Shown: positions 25,326-34,501, numbered from the stretch's first letter. The stretch: 64,000 bases of DNA from Streptomyces marinisediminis (GCF_026262575.1 NZ_JAPKFL010000018.1:49517-113516), one strand, 5' to 3'. The notes: generated by a model not told the origin, from the letters alone. Translations and numbers: made by a program.

Positions 25326-25859
25326 GACGAATCCCTCTCATACGCCCCGGGGTCCCCCAGCCGTGCCGGTCCTTCGGGCGCCGGTCCTGCGCGCCCTCGG
25401 GTCCGGGACGGCGGCGTCCGCCGGCACGTGCGCCCTGCCGGGCGTCGGCACGCCGTGCGGAACGCGGGTGCGTTCGCGCTCGGCGGGCCGGGAGGGCGGA
25501 CTGCCCCGGGTGGTGCTCGGTGCACCGCTGCTCGAATGTAGGGACGGCACCGGGCCGCCACCAAACAACGGGCCGAAGTCGCAGGCCAGTTGCCGTTTAC
25601 CGCCGGTAACAGCGAAGAGGTGTACGGACCTTATGCCCGGATAAATCATCACTAAGACGGATTGCGCGCCGCGCACGTTGTGCTTCACCTCACCGTCACA
25701 ACTTCCGCCGCTTGCCCATCAATTGACTGACTGTGACCGATTTCGACGACCTGCTCACCATGTGCGTTCACAGAATCGGCCCGAGGGCGCCGGATGCGTG
25801 ACTGTCACCACAGGTTCTCCGTTGTGCAGACGAACCAGTACCGAACGCCAGGAGCCCCT
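25326..25859. other. 534-bp divergent interval upstream of the rpf-like gene
   Basis: The rpf side is GC-rich, and a TTACCG-C-CGGTAA inverted repeat (25597-25609) lies about 270 bases from the rpf start. The region 25620-25760 is clearly AT-richer (GATAAATCATCACTAAG; CAATTGACTGACTG) and likely holds promoters, including one for the plus-strand gene at 25860. No intact riboswitch could be recognised. Confidence 0.5.
25597..25609. promoter_or_regulatory. inverted repeat upstream of the rpf-like gene
   Basis: TTACCG-C-CGGTAA, a 6+6 dyad with one central base, adjacent to the AT-rich promoter-like patch. Possible regulator binding site; the regulator is unknown. Confidence 0.4.
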
Positions 25860-26657
25860 GTGTCCTCCATGCTCGACGTCAGTGACGAGGTACGCGCCGA
25901 GATCGGCGAAGACGAAGCGGCCAAGCTGCTCGCCGGCGAGACGCTGCCCGAGAGCTACGACTGCACGTCCTGCCGCACGCCCGGCAGCACCCGAAGCGAG
26001 CGCACCAGCACGGTGTTGTTCGTGGGCGAGGAGACGGCCGTGCTCGCCTTCGCCCACGCGGGGTGCATCCCCTCGCAGATCGTCCGCGTCTCCGAAGAGC
26101 AGATCCAAAGCGCCGTCCGCACCATCTCCGGGGAGGCGGGCAGCCCGGCCGAGCCGGCCGGCACCCCGGCCGTGGCCGACGACCGGCAGGCCGTCCTGGG
26201 CGTGACCTGCGGTCAGGTCCTCATCGGCGACCAGCTCCACCCGGCCATCGTGGTGGAGCCCGCGGGCCCGATCGCCCGGCCCGGCTCCACCGGCGGCGGC
26301 GACGAGTTCCTGCCCCTGCTCATCGAGGCCGGTTTCCTGCCGGTGACGGACATGGCCAAGCGGCCCGACCCGCTGCCCGGCTGGTCGGTCCTGATGGCCA
26401 TGGGCAAGCTGCACGCCGTGCTCCAGCCGCCGGAGGAGGGGCGGCAGCCCACCTCGTGGTGGCAGGCCCACCAGCCGCTCGCGGTCACCGACGAGTGGCG
26501 CGCCACGGCCAACAAGGCGAACTCCGTGGTGGTCTACGCGGCCCCGGCCGGCTCCATCGGCCAGCAGCCGCGCGAGGACCTCCTGCGCGACGCCTTGGAC
26601 AAGGCCGCCGCCAACGGCGTCCTCGTCGCCGCGACGATGCCGCTGGCCGGCACGTAG
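25860..26657 (+). CDS. Streptomyces-type conserved hypothetical protein (265 aa)
   Basis: GTG 25860 has AGGAG 5 bases upstream; ATG 25869 is the next in frame. The N-terminal 80 residues contain DCTSCRTPG, a CxxC pair that might bind metal, followed by strands (TSTVLFVGEETAVLAFAHAG). A Pro/Ala linker leads to a second domain of about 170 residues (VLGVTCGQVLIGDQLHPAIV, GFLPVTDMAKRPDPLPGWSV). No signal peptide or membrane helix. I recognise no domain with a known role, but from memory close relatives occur at this chromosomal position in other Streptomyces. Confidence 0.75.
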   Translation: MSSMLDVSDEVRAEIGEDEAAKLLAGETLPESYDCTSCRTPGSTRSERTSTVLFVGEETAVLAFAHAGCIPSQIVRVSEEQIQSAVRTISGEAGSPAEPAGTPAVADDRQAVLGVTCGQVLIGDQLHPAIVVEPAGPIARPGSTGGGDEFLPLLIEAGFLPVTDMAKRPDPLPGWSVLMAMGKLHAVLQPPEEGRQPTSWWQAHQPLAVTDEWRATANKANSVVVYAAPAGSIGQQPREDLLRDALDKAAANGVLVAATMPLAGT

Positions 26658-26848
26658 GGCCACCGCCCGCTCAGGGACCTCCACCGCGGCGGCGGGTGCC
26701 GGCCGGCGTCCTCGGGACGCCGTCGGCGCGCGCCGCCGCGTCGGCGCGCTCTCACCGGCGCCCGCAGGGCCGGTGGCCAACGCCGGACCGGCAGGCTGAC
26801 GTTCGACCCGACCCGCATCCTGTACGGGTTCCGCTCGTTGGCTCAGAC

Positions 26849-27175
26849 GTGCACTCCTACGAACCTCCCCGCGCCCGCTACCCCTACCGCGACCACGGTC
26901 AGATCCCCGCCATGCGGCCGCCCCACGAACCCCTGGCGGAGCGTCAGGCCCGCTCGGCCACGCCGATCTTCGACGCCCTGTACGCCGAGTACCGCCGCCT
27001 GTTCCGCGCGCTGCCCGGCGACCGCACGGGCGAGGAGGAACTGCGGTTCACCGGCTTCGGCGCGGTGTACGGCACGGGGTTCAGTCCGGTGCGGTACGAG
27101 GAGGGGCGCCACCGGGCGCCGGTGCGGCACGCCGCCGCCGCGCTGCCGCCCGCGCCGCGCGACATGGGCCGGTAG
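26849..27175 (+). CDS. small Streptomyces-type hypothetical protein (108 aa)
   Basis: From GTG 26849: YPYRDHGQIPAMRPPHEPLA then ERQARSATPIFDALYAEYRR and LFRALPGDRTGEEELRFTGF. Basic, helix-rich in the middle, with a disordered end. ATG 26912 is an alternative start; neither has a strong ribosome site. A function is not recognisable. It lies after the 265-aa gene on the same strand and ends before a strong bidirectional-looking terminator facing der. Confidence 0.65.
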   Translation: MHSYEPPRARYPYRDHGQIPAMRPPHEPLAERQARSATPIFDALYAEYRRLFRALPGDRTGEEELRFTGFGAVYGTGFSPVRYEEGRHRAPVRHAAAALPPAPRDMGR

Positions 27176-27274
27176 CCGCGCGCCGCCGTCCGGCGGTAGC
27201 CGCCCGCGGCACCGGCCGGCGGCCCCGGCATCCGCCGACGGGGCGGCCTGGGCGGGGTTTCGGCCGCACGCGCC

Positions 27275-27321
27275 GACGACGGCCGCCGCACCGGCCCCCT
27301 CGCGGTGCGGCGGCCGTCGTC
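27275..27321. terminator. terminator between the 108-aa gene and der
   Basis: A 19-bp perfect stem (GACGACGGCCGCCGCACCG and complement) with a 9-base loop. Its right arm ends at the base next to the der stop codon. It can serve both convergent transcripts. Confidence 0.85.
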
Positions 27322-28785
27322 TCAGCGCTTGCCGCGCTTCTCCCGCACCCGTACCGACAGGTGGATCGGCGTCCCGGCGAAGCCGAACTCCTCGCGCAGC
27401 CGCCGCTCGATGAAGCGCCGGTAGCCCGCCTCCAGGAACCCGGAGGCGAACAGCACGAACCGCGGCGGCCGGGTGCCGGCCTGGGTGCCGAACAGGATGC
27501 GCGGCTGCTTGCCGCCGCGCACCGGGTGCGGGTGGGCGGCCACCAGCTCGCCCAGGAAGGCGTTCAGGCGCCCGGTGGGCACCCGGGTCTCCCAGCCCTC
27601 CAACGCCGTCTCGATGGCCGGGACCAGCTTCTCGACGTGCCGTCCGGTGCGTGCGGAGATGTTGACCCGCGGCGCCCACCGCACCTGCACCAGATCCCGC
27701 TCGATCTCGCGCTCCAGGTAGAAGCGGCGCTCGTCGTCCAGGGTGTCCCACTTGTTGTAGGCCAGCACCAGGCCGCGCCCGGCGTCCACGGCCATCGAGA
27801 TGATGCGCAGGTCCTGCACGCTGATGGACTCGCTCACGTCCAGCAGGACGACGGCGACCTCGGCCTTCTCCAGCGCCGCCGCGGTGCGCAGGGAGGCGTA
27901 GTAGTCGGCGCCCTCGATGAGGTGGACACGGCGGCGGATGCCGGCGGTGTCCACGAACTTCCACGTCTTGCCGCCGAGTTCGATCAGCTCGTCGACCGGG
28001 TCGCGGGTGGTGCCCGCCAGTTGGTCGACGACGACGCGCTCCTCCCCCGCCACCTTGTTCAGCAGGGAGGACTTGCCGACGTTGGGACGGCCGATGAGGG
28101 CGACGCGGCGCGGCCCGCCCAGGGGGGTGCCGAACGTCTGGGCCGGAGCCTGGGGCAGCGCCTTCAGCACCTCGTCCAGCATGTCGCCGGTGCCGCGTCC
28201 GTGCAGCGCCGAGACGGGGTGCGGCTCGCCCAGGCCCAGCGACCACAGCATCGCCGCGTCCGCCTCGCCGGACGGGCCGTCGACCTTGTTGGCGCACAGC
28301 ACGACGGGCTTGCCCGCCCGGCGCAGGAGCTTGACCACGGCTTCGTCGGTGTCGGTGGCGCCCACCGCGGCGTCCACCACGAAGACCACCGCGTCGGCGG
28401 CCTCGATGGCGAACTCCGCCTGCGCGGCGACGGCGGCGTCGATGCCGAGGACGTCGATCTCCCAGCCGCCGGTGTCCACCACCTTGAAGCGGCGGCCCGC
28501 CCACTCGGCCTCGTAGGTGACGCGGTCCCGGGTCACGCCCGGGCGGTCCTCCACGACGGCCTCGCGGCGGCCGATGATGCGGTTCACCAGGGTGGACTTG
28601 CCGACGTTGGGGCGGCCCACGACGGCGAGCACCGGCAGCGGTCCGTGCCCGGCGTCCTCGAGGGCGCCCTCGACGTCCTCGGCGGCGAAGCCCTCCTGGG
28701 CGGCAAGCTCCATGAACTCCGCGTACTCGGCGTCGCCGAGCTCACCGTGCCCGTGCTCGTCGCCGGAGCTGATCTGGTCGTCCAT
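27322..28785 (-). CDS. der: ribosome-assembly GTPase Der (EngA)
   Basis: 487 residues: an acidic N-terminal extension of about 50 residues (actinobacterial feature), two GTPase domains each with GRPNVGKS (residues 57-64 and about 230), DTGG/DTAG switch motifs and NKVD/NKWD specificity motifs, and a C-terminal KH-like domain ending RVREKRGKR. Der acts in 50S subunit maturation. It is the last gene of the minus-strand run, 68 bases after the plsC-like gene. ATG 28785 is preceded by an AAGGACAGGA ribosome-site region. Confidence 0.95.
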   Translation of the reverse strand: MDDQISSGDEHGHGELGDAEYAEFMELAAQEGFAAEDVEGALEDAGHGPLPVLAVVGRPNVGKSTLVNRIIGRREAVVEDRPGVTRDRVTYEAEWAGRRFKVVDTGGWEIDVLGIDAAVAAQAEFAIEAADAVVFVVDAAVGATDTDEAVVKLLRRAGKPVVLCANKVDGPSGEADAAMLWSLGLGEPHPVSALHGRGTGDMLDEVLKALPQAPAQTFGTPLGGPRRVALIGRPNVGKSSLLNKVAGEERVVVDQLAGTTRDPVDELIELGGKTWKFVDTAGIRRRVHLIEGADYYASLRTAAALEKAEVAVVLLDVSESISVQDLRIISMAVDAGRGLVLAYNKWDTLDDERRFYLEREIERDLVQVRWAPRVNISARTGRHVEKLVPAIETALEGWETRVPTGRLNAFLGELVAAHPHPVRGGKQPRILFGTQAGTRPPRFVLFASGFLEAGYRRFIERRLREEFGFAGTPIHLSVRVREKRGKR

Positions 28786-28853
28786 GAGGTCCTGTCCTTG
28801 CTGGAAAGCTGTACTGGCGTGGCCAGCGCGGGCGCTGGCGGAAAAGGGGGGGC

Positions 28854-29507
28854 TCAGCGGCCGGTCAGCCGCCTGGCCTCGGTCAGATGCGCGCCCAGCC
28901 GCTCCGTCAGCCGCTCGGTGGCCTCGTCCATGACCGTCCGGGTCCGCCGGCCCCCGCCGACGGAGACCGGGTCGCCGAAGACGACGTCGATGCGGCTGCG
29001 CAGCGGCGGCAGGGCGGGTATCGCCGTGCCGCGCCGCCCGGAGCTGCCGAGCACCGCCACCGGCACGACCGGGGCGCCCGACCGCACGGCGAAGTAGGCC
29101 AGCCCCGCGCGCAGCGCGGCGAAGTCCCCGGCGCCCCGGCTGCCCTCGGGGAAGATGCCCAGCGCGCCGCCGCGCTCCAGCACGCCCAGCGCGGCGGTGA
29201 CGGCGGCGCGGTCGGCCGTGGACCGGTCCACCGGCACCTGCCCGATACCGCGCAGGAACCAGCCCAGCGGGCCGACGAACGCCTCCTGCTTGATCAGGAA
29301 GTGCACGGGGCGGGGGCAGGTGCCCATCAGCACCGGGCCGTCGACGTTGTGCGCGTGGTTGACGGCCAGGATGACGGGGCCGGTCACCGGTATCCGCCAG
29401 GTGCCGAGCACGCGCGGCCGCCACAGGCCGTGGATGAGGCCGATGCCGATGCGCCGGCCGGTCCGGGCGCCGCGTGCGCTGGGCAGCGGCCTGCCGTGTT
29501 CGCTCAC
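28854..29507 (-). CDS. 1-acyl-glycerol-3-phosphate acyltransferase-like (PlsC family)
   Basis: 217 residues with the PlsC motifs: NHAHNVDGP (the HX4D catalytic pair), GIGQVPVDR, and FPEGSRGAGDFAALRAGLAY. It likely acylates lysophosphatidic acid or a related lipid at the membrane. The GTG start overlaps the cmk stop by 4 bases, so it is translationally coupled to cmk. The cmk-plsC-der order is conserved in many actinomycetes. Confidence 0.88.
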   Translation of the reverse strand: MSEHGRPLPSARGARTGRRIGIGLIHGLWRPRVLGTWRIPVTGPVILAVNHAHNVDGPVLMGTCPRPVHFLIKQEAFVGPLGWFLRGIGQVPVDRSTADRAAVTAALGVLERGGALGIFPEGSRGAGDFAALRAGLAYFAVRSGAPVVPVAVLGSSGRRGTAIPALPPLRSRIDVVFGDPVSVGGGRRTRTVMDEATERLTERLGAHLTEARRLTGR

Positions 29508-30274
29508 GCCGTGCGCTGCCCCTCTTCGGCGCCGGTGCGCCGCTTGTCCTCGATGAGGGTGACCACGCACTCGACGACCTGGTCCAGGGTGAGGTCGGTG
29601 GTGTCCACCTCCACCGCGTCGTCGGCCTTGGCCAGCGGCGAGGTGGCGCGGCTGGAGTCGGCCGCGTCCCGGCGCAGCAGCGCCTCGCGGGTGGCGTCGA
29701 GGTCCACGCTGCCCTGCTCGCCCACGCGGGCCTTCAGCTCGCCCCCGCGCCGGGCGGCGCGGGCCTCGGGCGAGGCGGTGAGGAACACCTTGAGGTCGGC
29801 GTCGGGCAGCACGGTGGTGCCGATGTCCCGGCCCTCGACGACGACGCCGCCCGGCCGGCCGGCCGCGTCCGCGACGATGCCGCGCTGGAGCGCGGTGATG
29901 GCCTCGCGCACCCGCGGCACGGCGCTCACCGCGCTGACCGCCGCCGTCACCTCGGCGGTGCGGATGGGCCCGGAGGCGTCCACGCCGTCGACGGTGATCG
30001 TCGGGGCGGACGGGTCGGTGCCGGAGACGATGGCGGGGCGGCCGGCCGCCGCCGCGACCGCCGCGGGGTCGTGCACGTCGACGCCGTGGGTGAGCATCCA
30101 CCAGGTGATCGCCCGGTACTGGGCGCCGGTGTCCAGGTAGCTGAGCCCGAGCTTGGCGGCGACGGCCTTGGAGGTGCTGGACTTGCCCGTGCCGGAGGGG
30201 CCGTCGATCGCGACGACGACGGGCGCCGGGGCGCCCGGGGGGACGGGGGTCGCGCCCTGAACGGTTGCAGCCAC
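29504..30274 (-). CDS. cmk: cytidylate kinase
   Basis: 256 residues. ATP-dependent phosphorylation of CMP/dCMP. P-loop DGPSGTGKSSTSKAVAAKLG near residues 24-43, the following LDTGAQYRAITW motif, and GRDIGTTVLPDADLKVFLTA for the CMP-binding region. A short Pro/Ala N-terminus precedes the P-loop. GTG start at 30274. It lies about 135 bases after tyrA on the same strand. Confidence 0.94.
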   Translation of the reverse strand: MAATVQGATPVPPGAPAPVVVAIDGPSGTGKSSTSKAVAAKLGLSYLDTGAQYRAITWWMLTHGVDVHDPAAVAAAAGRPAIVSGTDPSAPTITVDGVDASGPIRTAEVTAAVSAVSAVPRVREAITALQRGIVADAAGRPGGVVVEGRDIGTTVLPDADLKVFLTASPEARAARRGGELKARVGEQGSVDLDATREALLRRDAADSSRATSPLAKADDAVEVDTTDLTLDQVVECVVTLIEDKRRTGAEEGQRTA

Positions 30275-30409
30275 GGTGAAGAGGGCCTTTCTGGAGCCTG
30301 CGGGTGCTCGGGGCGGGACCTGCCCCGCCCCCAGGCTACCGGGAAGTGGACGGCCGCCTCACCGCGCCCGGGGCCGCTCCCGGCGCCGGACGCGGCGGCC
30401 GCCGCCGGC

Positions 30410-31498
30410 TCACGCCCGCCGGATCGCCCAGCCCCGCTCCCGCAGCACCTCGGTGAGCCGTGGGGCGGCGGTCTGCTCGACCATGAGCTGCACGTGCCCG
30501 GCCTGCTGCCCGGTGGCGTGCTCGATGCGCACGTCCTCGACGTTGACGCCCGCCTGCCCCGCGTCGGCGAAGATCCGGGCCAGCTCGCCGGGCCGGTCGC
30601 TGATGAGCACGGCCACGGTGGCGTACGCCGCCGGGGTCTGCCCGTGCTTGCCCGGGATGCGGGAGCGCCCGGAGTTGCCGCGGCGCAGCACGTCCTCGAT
30701 GCCGTCGGCCCCGGCGCCGCGCTTGGCGTCGTCGGCCGACTCCAGCGCGCGCAGGGCCCGCACGGTCTCGGTCAGGTCGCTCGCGACGGCCGCGAGCACG
30801 TCCGCGACCGGGCCGGGGTTGGCGGAGAGGATGTCCAGCCACATGCGCGGATCGGACGCGGCGATGCGGGTGACGTCGCGGATGCCCTGCCCGCACAGCC
30901 GCACCGCCGTCTCGTCCGCGGCCTCCAGCCGGGCGGCGACCAGGCTGGACAGGAGCTGGGGCGTGTGCGAGACGAGCGCGACGGCCCGGTCGTGGGCGTC
31001 GGCGTCCATGACGACGGGCACCGCCCGGCACAGCGCGACCAGCTCCAGTGCCAGGTTCAGCACCTCGGTGTCGGTCTGGGCGGTGGGGGTGAGCACCCAC
31101 GGGCGGCCTTCGAAGAGGTCCTCGGTGGCGGCCAGCGGCCCGGACTGCTCGCGGCCCGCCATGGGGTGCGTGCCCAGGTATGTGCGCGGGTCGCAGTCCA
31201 GCTCCGCCAGTTCGCGGCGCGGGCCGCCCTTGACGCTGGCCACGTCCAGGTAGCCGCGGGCCGCCCCGGCGCGCTGGGTCTCGGCCAGCACGGCGGCGAC
31301 GGTGGCGGGCGGCACGGCGACGACGGCCAGGTCCACCGGGCCCGGCGGCGGCTCGGTGGTGCCGGCGCCCAGCGCCGCCGCGGTGCGGGCCTGCTCGGTG
31401 TCCCGGTCGCGCAGGTACACGGTGACGCCGCGGGCGGTGAGCGCCAGCGCGGCGGAGGTGCCGATCAGGCCGGTGCCGATGACGAGCGCGGTCCGCAT
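30410..31498 (-). CDS. tyrA: prephenate dehydrogenase
   Basis: 362 residues. NAD-binding N-terminus (LVIGTGLIGTSAALALTARG), the substrate region GTHPMAGREQSGPLAATEDL, the helical dimerisation domain, and a C-terminal ACT-like domain (VAVLISDRPGELARIFADAG) for tyrosine feedback. It converts prephenate to 4-hydroxyphenylpyruvate. ATG 31498 lies one base after the rluB stop. Confidence 0.92.
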   Translation of the reverse strand: MRTALVIGTGLIGTSAALALTARGVTVYLRDRDTEQARTAAALGAGTTEPPPGPVDLAVVAVPPATVAAVLAETQRAGAARGYLDVASVKGGPRRELAELDCDPRTYLGTHPMAGREQSGPLAATEDLFEGRPWVLTPTAQTDTEVLNLALELVALCRAVPVVMDADAHDRAVALVSHTPQLLSSLVAARLEAADETAVRLCGQGIRDVTRIAASDPRMWLDILSANPGPVADVLAAVASDLTETVRALRALESADDAKRGAGADGIEDVLRRGNSGRSRIPGKHGQTPAAYATVAVLISDRPGELARIFADAGQAGVNVEDVRIEHATGQQAGHVQLMVEQTAAPRLTEVLRERGWAIRRA

Positions 31499-31499
31499 G

Positions 31500-32657
31500 T
31501 CAGAGGCCGACCTCACGCATGAGCATGCCGACCTCGGTGTTGGTCATGCGGCGCAGCCACCCCGACTTCTGGTCGCCCAGCGGGATCGGGCCGAACTTGG
31601 TGCGCACCAGGCGGTCCACCGGGAAGCCCGCCTCGGCCAGCATGCGCCGCACGATGTGCTTGCGGCCCTCGTGCAGCGCGACTTCGACCAGGTAGTTCTT
31701 CCCGGTGTTCTCCACCACCTTGAAGTGGTCGGCGCGTGCGTAGCCGTCCTCCAGGGGGATGCCGTCCTTGAGCCGCTTGCCCAGGTCGCGCGGGATGGGG
31801 CCCTGGATCGCGGCGAGGTAGGTCTTGGTCACGCCGTAGCGGGGGTGGGTCAGCCGGTGCGCCAGCTCGCCGTGGTTGGTGAGCAGGATCAGGCCCTCGG
31901 TCTCGGTGTCCAGCCGGCCCACGTGGAACAGCCGCGTCTCGCGGTTCTGCACGTAGTCGCCCAGGCACTGACGGCCCTCGGGGTCCTCCATGGAGGAGAC
32001 GACGCCGGCGGGCTTGTTCAGCGCGAAGAACAGGTAGGACTGGGCGGCGACGGTGAGCCCGTCCACCTTGATCTCGTCGTTCTCCGGGTCCACCCGCAGG
32101 CCCTGCTCCAGCACGACGCGCCCGTTGACCTCCACGCGCGCCTGGTCGATCAGCTCCTCGCAGGCGCGGCGGCTGCCCATGCCCGCGCGGGCCAGCACCT
32201 TCTGGAGCCGCTCGCCGTCGGGCTCGTCCCCGTCGAAGGTCTTGGGCAGCTTGAGGTCCGGCTTGTCGTGCCGGGCGCGGTTGCGCTCCTCGACCTGCGC
32301 GTCGTACTCGCGGGAGCGGGCGGGCGCGCTGCGCCGGGGACGCCGGGCACCACCCTGGGCCCGGCTCCCGGGCTTGCCCCCGCCGCCCTGGCTCCGGCCG
32401 CCGGGCTTCGGGCCGCCGCCCGGGCCGCCCTTGCCCCCCTGACCGCCCTGACCGCCCCGGCTGCCCTGGCTGCCCTGGCCGCCCTGGCCGCCCGGGCTCT
32501 TGCCGCCCTTGCCGCCCGGCGCGCCGCCGCCCGAGCCCGCCGTCGGGTAGCGGCGCTCCTCCGGGCGCGGACGGCCGCTGCCGCTCCGCCGCCGGTCGTC
32601 GCGGCCGCTGCCCGCGCCCCGGTTGTTCCGGTTGCTGTTCCTGCCGCTGCTTCGCAT
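31500..32657 (-). CDS. rRNA pseudouridine synthase, RluB/RsuA family
   Basis: 385 residues. The first 130 are a basic, Gly/Arg/Ser-rich low-complexity region (runs such as GGQGGQGSQGSRGGQGGQGG). Then an S4 RNA-binding domain (ERLQKVLARAGMGSRRACEE) and the synthase domain with the catalytic Asp in HVGRLDTETEGLILLTNHG and a C-terminal ALHEGRKHIVRRMLA motif. It likely modifies the A-site-region helix of 23S rRNA. The glycine-rich tail is long for the family and may be an RNA-binding extension. ATG 32657 lies 11 bases past the scpB stop. Confidence 0.9.
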   Translation of the reverse strand: MRSSGRNSNRNNRGAGSGRDDRRRSGSGRPRPEERRYPTAGSGGGAPGGKGGKSPGGQGGQGSQGSRGGQGGQGGKGGPGGGPKPGGRSQGGGGKPGSRAQGGARRPRRSAPARSREYDAQVEERNRARHDKPDLKLPKTFDGDEPDGERLQKVLARAGMGSRRACEELIDQARVEVNGRVVLEQGLRVDPENDEIKVDGLTVAAQSYLFFALNKPAGVVSSMEDPEGRQCLGDYVQNRETRLFHVGRLDTETEGLILLTNHGELAHRLTHPRYGVTKTYLAAIQGPIPRDLGKRLKDGIPLEDGYARADHFKVVENTGKNYLVEVALHEGRKHIVRRMLAEAGFPVDRLVRTKFGPIPLGDQKSGWLRRMTNTEVGMLMREVGL

Positions 32658-32667
32658 GTGATCCGTC

Positions 32668-33327
32668 TTACGTCCGAGCGTCGCCGCTGTCATCGTCGTC
32701 TGCATCTACCTCGAACGACGGCACGCCCTCCTGGCTGTCGCCCTCGACCGCGTCCGCTTCGGGGAGGAAGGGCGCGAGCTCCGGCAACTCGTCCAGACCG
32801 CGCAGGCCCATCCGCTCCAGGAAGTAGTGCGTCGTCACGTACAGGATCGCACCTGTCTCGGGTTCGGTGCCCGCCTCCTCCAGCAGCCCCCGCTGGAGGA
32901 GGGTGCGCATGACGCCGTCGCAGTTCACGCCGCGCACCGCCGAGACCCGCGAGCGGCTGACCGGCTGGCGGTAGGCGACGACGGCGAGCGTCTCCAGCGC
33001 GGCCTGGGTCAGCCGCGCGTGCTGACCGTCCAGGACGAAGCCCTCGACGGCGTCGGCGTACTCGGCCCGGGTGGAGAAGCGCCAGCCCCCGGCGACGTAC
33101 CGCAGCTCGAAGCCGCGCCCCTGCCGCGCGTAGTCGTCCGCCAGGGCCCGCAGCGCGTCGGCCACGGCCCGCCGGGGGCGCTGGAGCACCCGGGCGAGGT
33201 GCTCCTCGGCCACGGGCTCGTCGGCCACCATGAGCACCGCCTCCAGGGCGGGCCCGAGTGCCAGCTCGGCGATCCGGGACGCCCCGGCCGGGGCGTCCGC
33301 GGCGGGTGCGGCGCTTCGCTCGCTCAT
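32668..33327 (-). CDS. scpB: segregation and condensation protein ScpB
   Basis: 219 residues with two winged-helix domains (ALEAVLMVADEPVAEEHLAR, TQAALETLAVVAYRQPVSRS, RVSAVRGVNCDGVMRTLLQR) and an acidic C-terminal tail. Works with ScpA as the kleisin subcomplex of SMC in chromosome condensation. The start overlaps the scpA stop by 4 bases. Confidence 0.93.
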   Translation of the reverse strand: MSERSAAPAADAPAGASRIAELALGPALEAVLMVADEPVAEEHLARVLQRPRRAVADALRALADDYARQGRGFELRYVAGGWRFSTRAEYADAVEGFVLDGQHARLTQAALETLAVVAYRQPVSRSRVSAVRGVNCDGVMRTLLQRGLLEEAGTEPETGAILYVTTHYFLERMGLRGLDELPELAPFLPEADAVEGDSQEGVPSFEVDADDDDSGDART

Positions 33328-34397
33328 GGTCGGCCTGCCTCCTGCCGCCCCGGCCCGTCCTCGGGCCGGGGCTCGCGGTCGAACTCGTCGGTGACGTGCG
33401 GCGCCTCCCGGTCGCCGCCGCTCCAGCGCACGGTGAGGGCACCCAGCGCCTCGCTCTGCTCCAGGGTGACGGCCCGCTCCCGGTACAGCTCCAGCAGGGC
33501 CAGGAAGCGGGCGACGACGGTGAGGGTGTCCCCGGCGTCCTCGGTCAGCTCCGCGAAGCTCGCCGTGCCCCGGGCGCGCAGCAGCGCCACGACGACCTCC
33601 GCCTGCTCGCGCACGCTGACCAGCGGCGCGTGGATGTGGTCCACGTACACGCGCGGCTTCGGCTTGGGCTGCATCGCCTTCACCGCGAGCCGGGCGAAGC
33701 CCTCCGGGCCAACCCGGATCACGACGTCCGGCAGCAGCTCGGCGTGGTGGGGCTCCAGGCCCACCGTCCGCGGGTACCGGCGGGCCTCGGCGGCCAGGCG
33801 GTCCGCGAAGATGTCGGCGACCCGCTTGTAGGCGCGGTACTGCAGGAGCCGGGCGAACAGCAGGTCACGGGCCTCCAGCAGCGCGAGGTCGGCCTCGTCC
33901 TCGACCTCGGCGGACGGCAGCAGCCGGGCGGCCTTCAGGTCGAGCAGGGTGGCGGCGACGACCAGGAACTCGGTGGTCTGGTCCAGGTCCCAGTCCGGCC
34001 CCATGGCCCTGATGTGCGCCATGAACTCGTCGGTGACCCGGGAGAGCGCCACCTCGGTCACGTCCAGCTTGTGTTTGGAGATGAGCTGGAGGAGCAGGTC
34101 GAAGGGGCCTTCGAAGTTGTCCAGCACGACGGTGAACCGCCCGTCGGCCTCCGCCTCGTCGCCTTCGCCGCGGTCCGCACGGGGCGCCTCGCCCTCCGGC
34201 GCGCGCGGTCCCGGCGGCGCGGCGGGCGGGGGCGGTTCGGGTGGCGCGGGCGGCGGACCCGGTGGCGCGGGAGCCGCCGCAGGTGCCGACCGGTACGGGA
34301 GCGCCTCCTCGGGCGGCCGGGGCGCCGCGGGCACGCCGCGCCCCAGGGCCCGTCGGGCGGGTCGGGCTGCGGGGGCGGGCGGTTCGGGCGGGCTCAT
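33324..34397 (-). CDS. scpA: segregation and condensation protein ScpA (kleisin)
   Basis: 357 residues. The first 85 are a Pro/Ala-rich disordered extension, then the kleisin core: FTVVLDNFEGPFDLLLQLIS, KHKLDVTEVALSRVTDEFMA, EFLVVAATLLDLKAARLLP, and the C-terminal winged helix (ALLRARGTASFAELTEDAGD). ScpA bridges SMC heads. Most ScpA lack such a long N-terminal extension; it is common in Streptomyces. ATG 34397. About 105 bases separate it from the upstream RHH-like gene. Confidence 0.93.
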   Translation of the reverse strand: MSPPEPPAPAARPARRALGRGVPAAPRPPEEALPYRSAPAAAPAPPGPPPAPPEPPPPAAPPGPRAPEGEAPRADRGEGDEAEADGRFTVVLDNFEGPFDLLLQLISKHKLDVTEVALSRVTDEFMAHIRAMGPDWDLDQTTEFLVVAATLLDLKAARLLPSAEVEDEADLALLEARDLLFARLLQYRAYKRVADIFADRLAAEARRYPRTVGLEPHHAELLPDVVIRVGPEGFARLAVKAMQPKPKPRVYVDHIHAPLVSVREQAEVVVALLRARGTASFAELTEDAGDTLTVVARFLALLELYRERAVTLEQSEALGALTVRWSGGDREAPHVTDEFDREPRPEDGPGRQEAGRP

Positions 34398-34501
34398 CGC
34401 GACCGCACCCTATCGCCCGCGACGGGGCCGGGGACGCCAGCCGCTCCGCGCGGCCCGGCGTACCGGCGCGGCGGGCGCGGGGCCCGGCGGCGGGCCCGGC
34501 G

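Noticed and set aside
25326..25700. c-di-AMP (ydaO) riboswitch upstream of the rpf-like gene
   Set aside because: GGGGGACCCCGGGGCG on the minus strand looked suggestive, but the conserved 3' half (CCCGTCAGCTAACCTC-like) is missing and the match ends at the start codon. A covariance search would decide.
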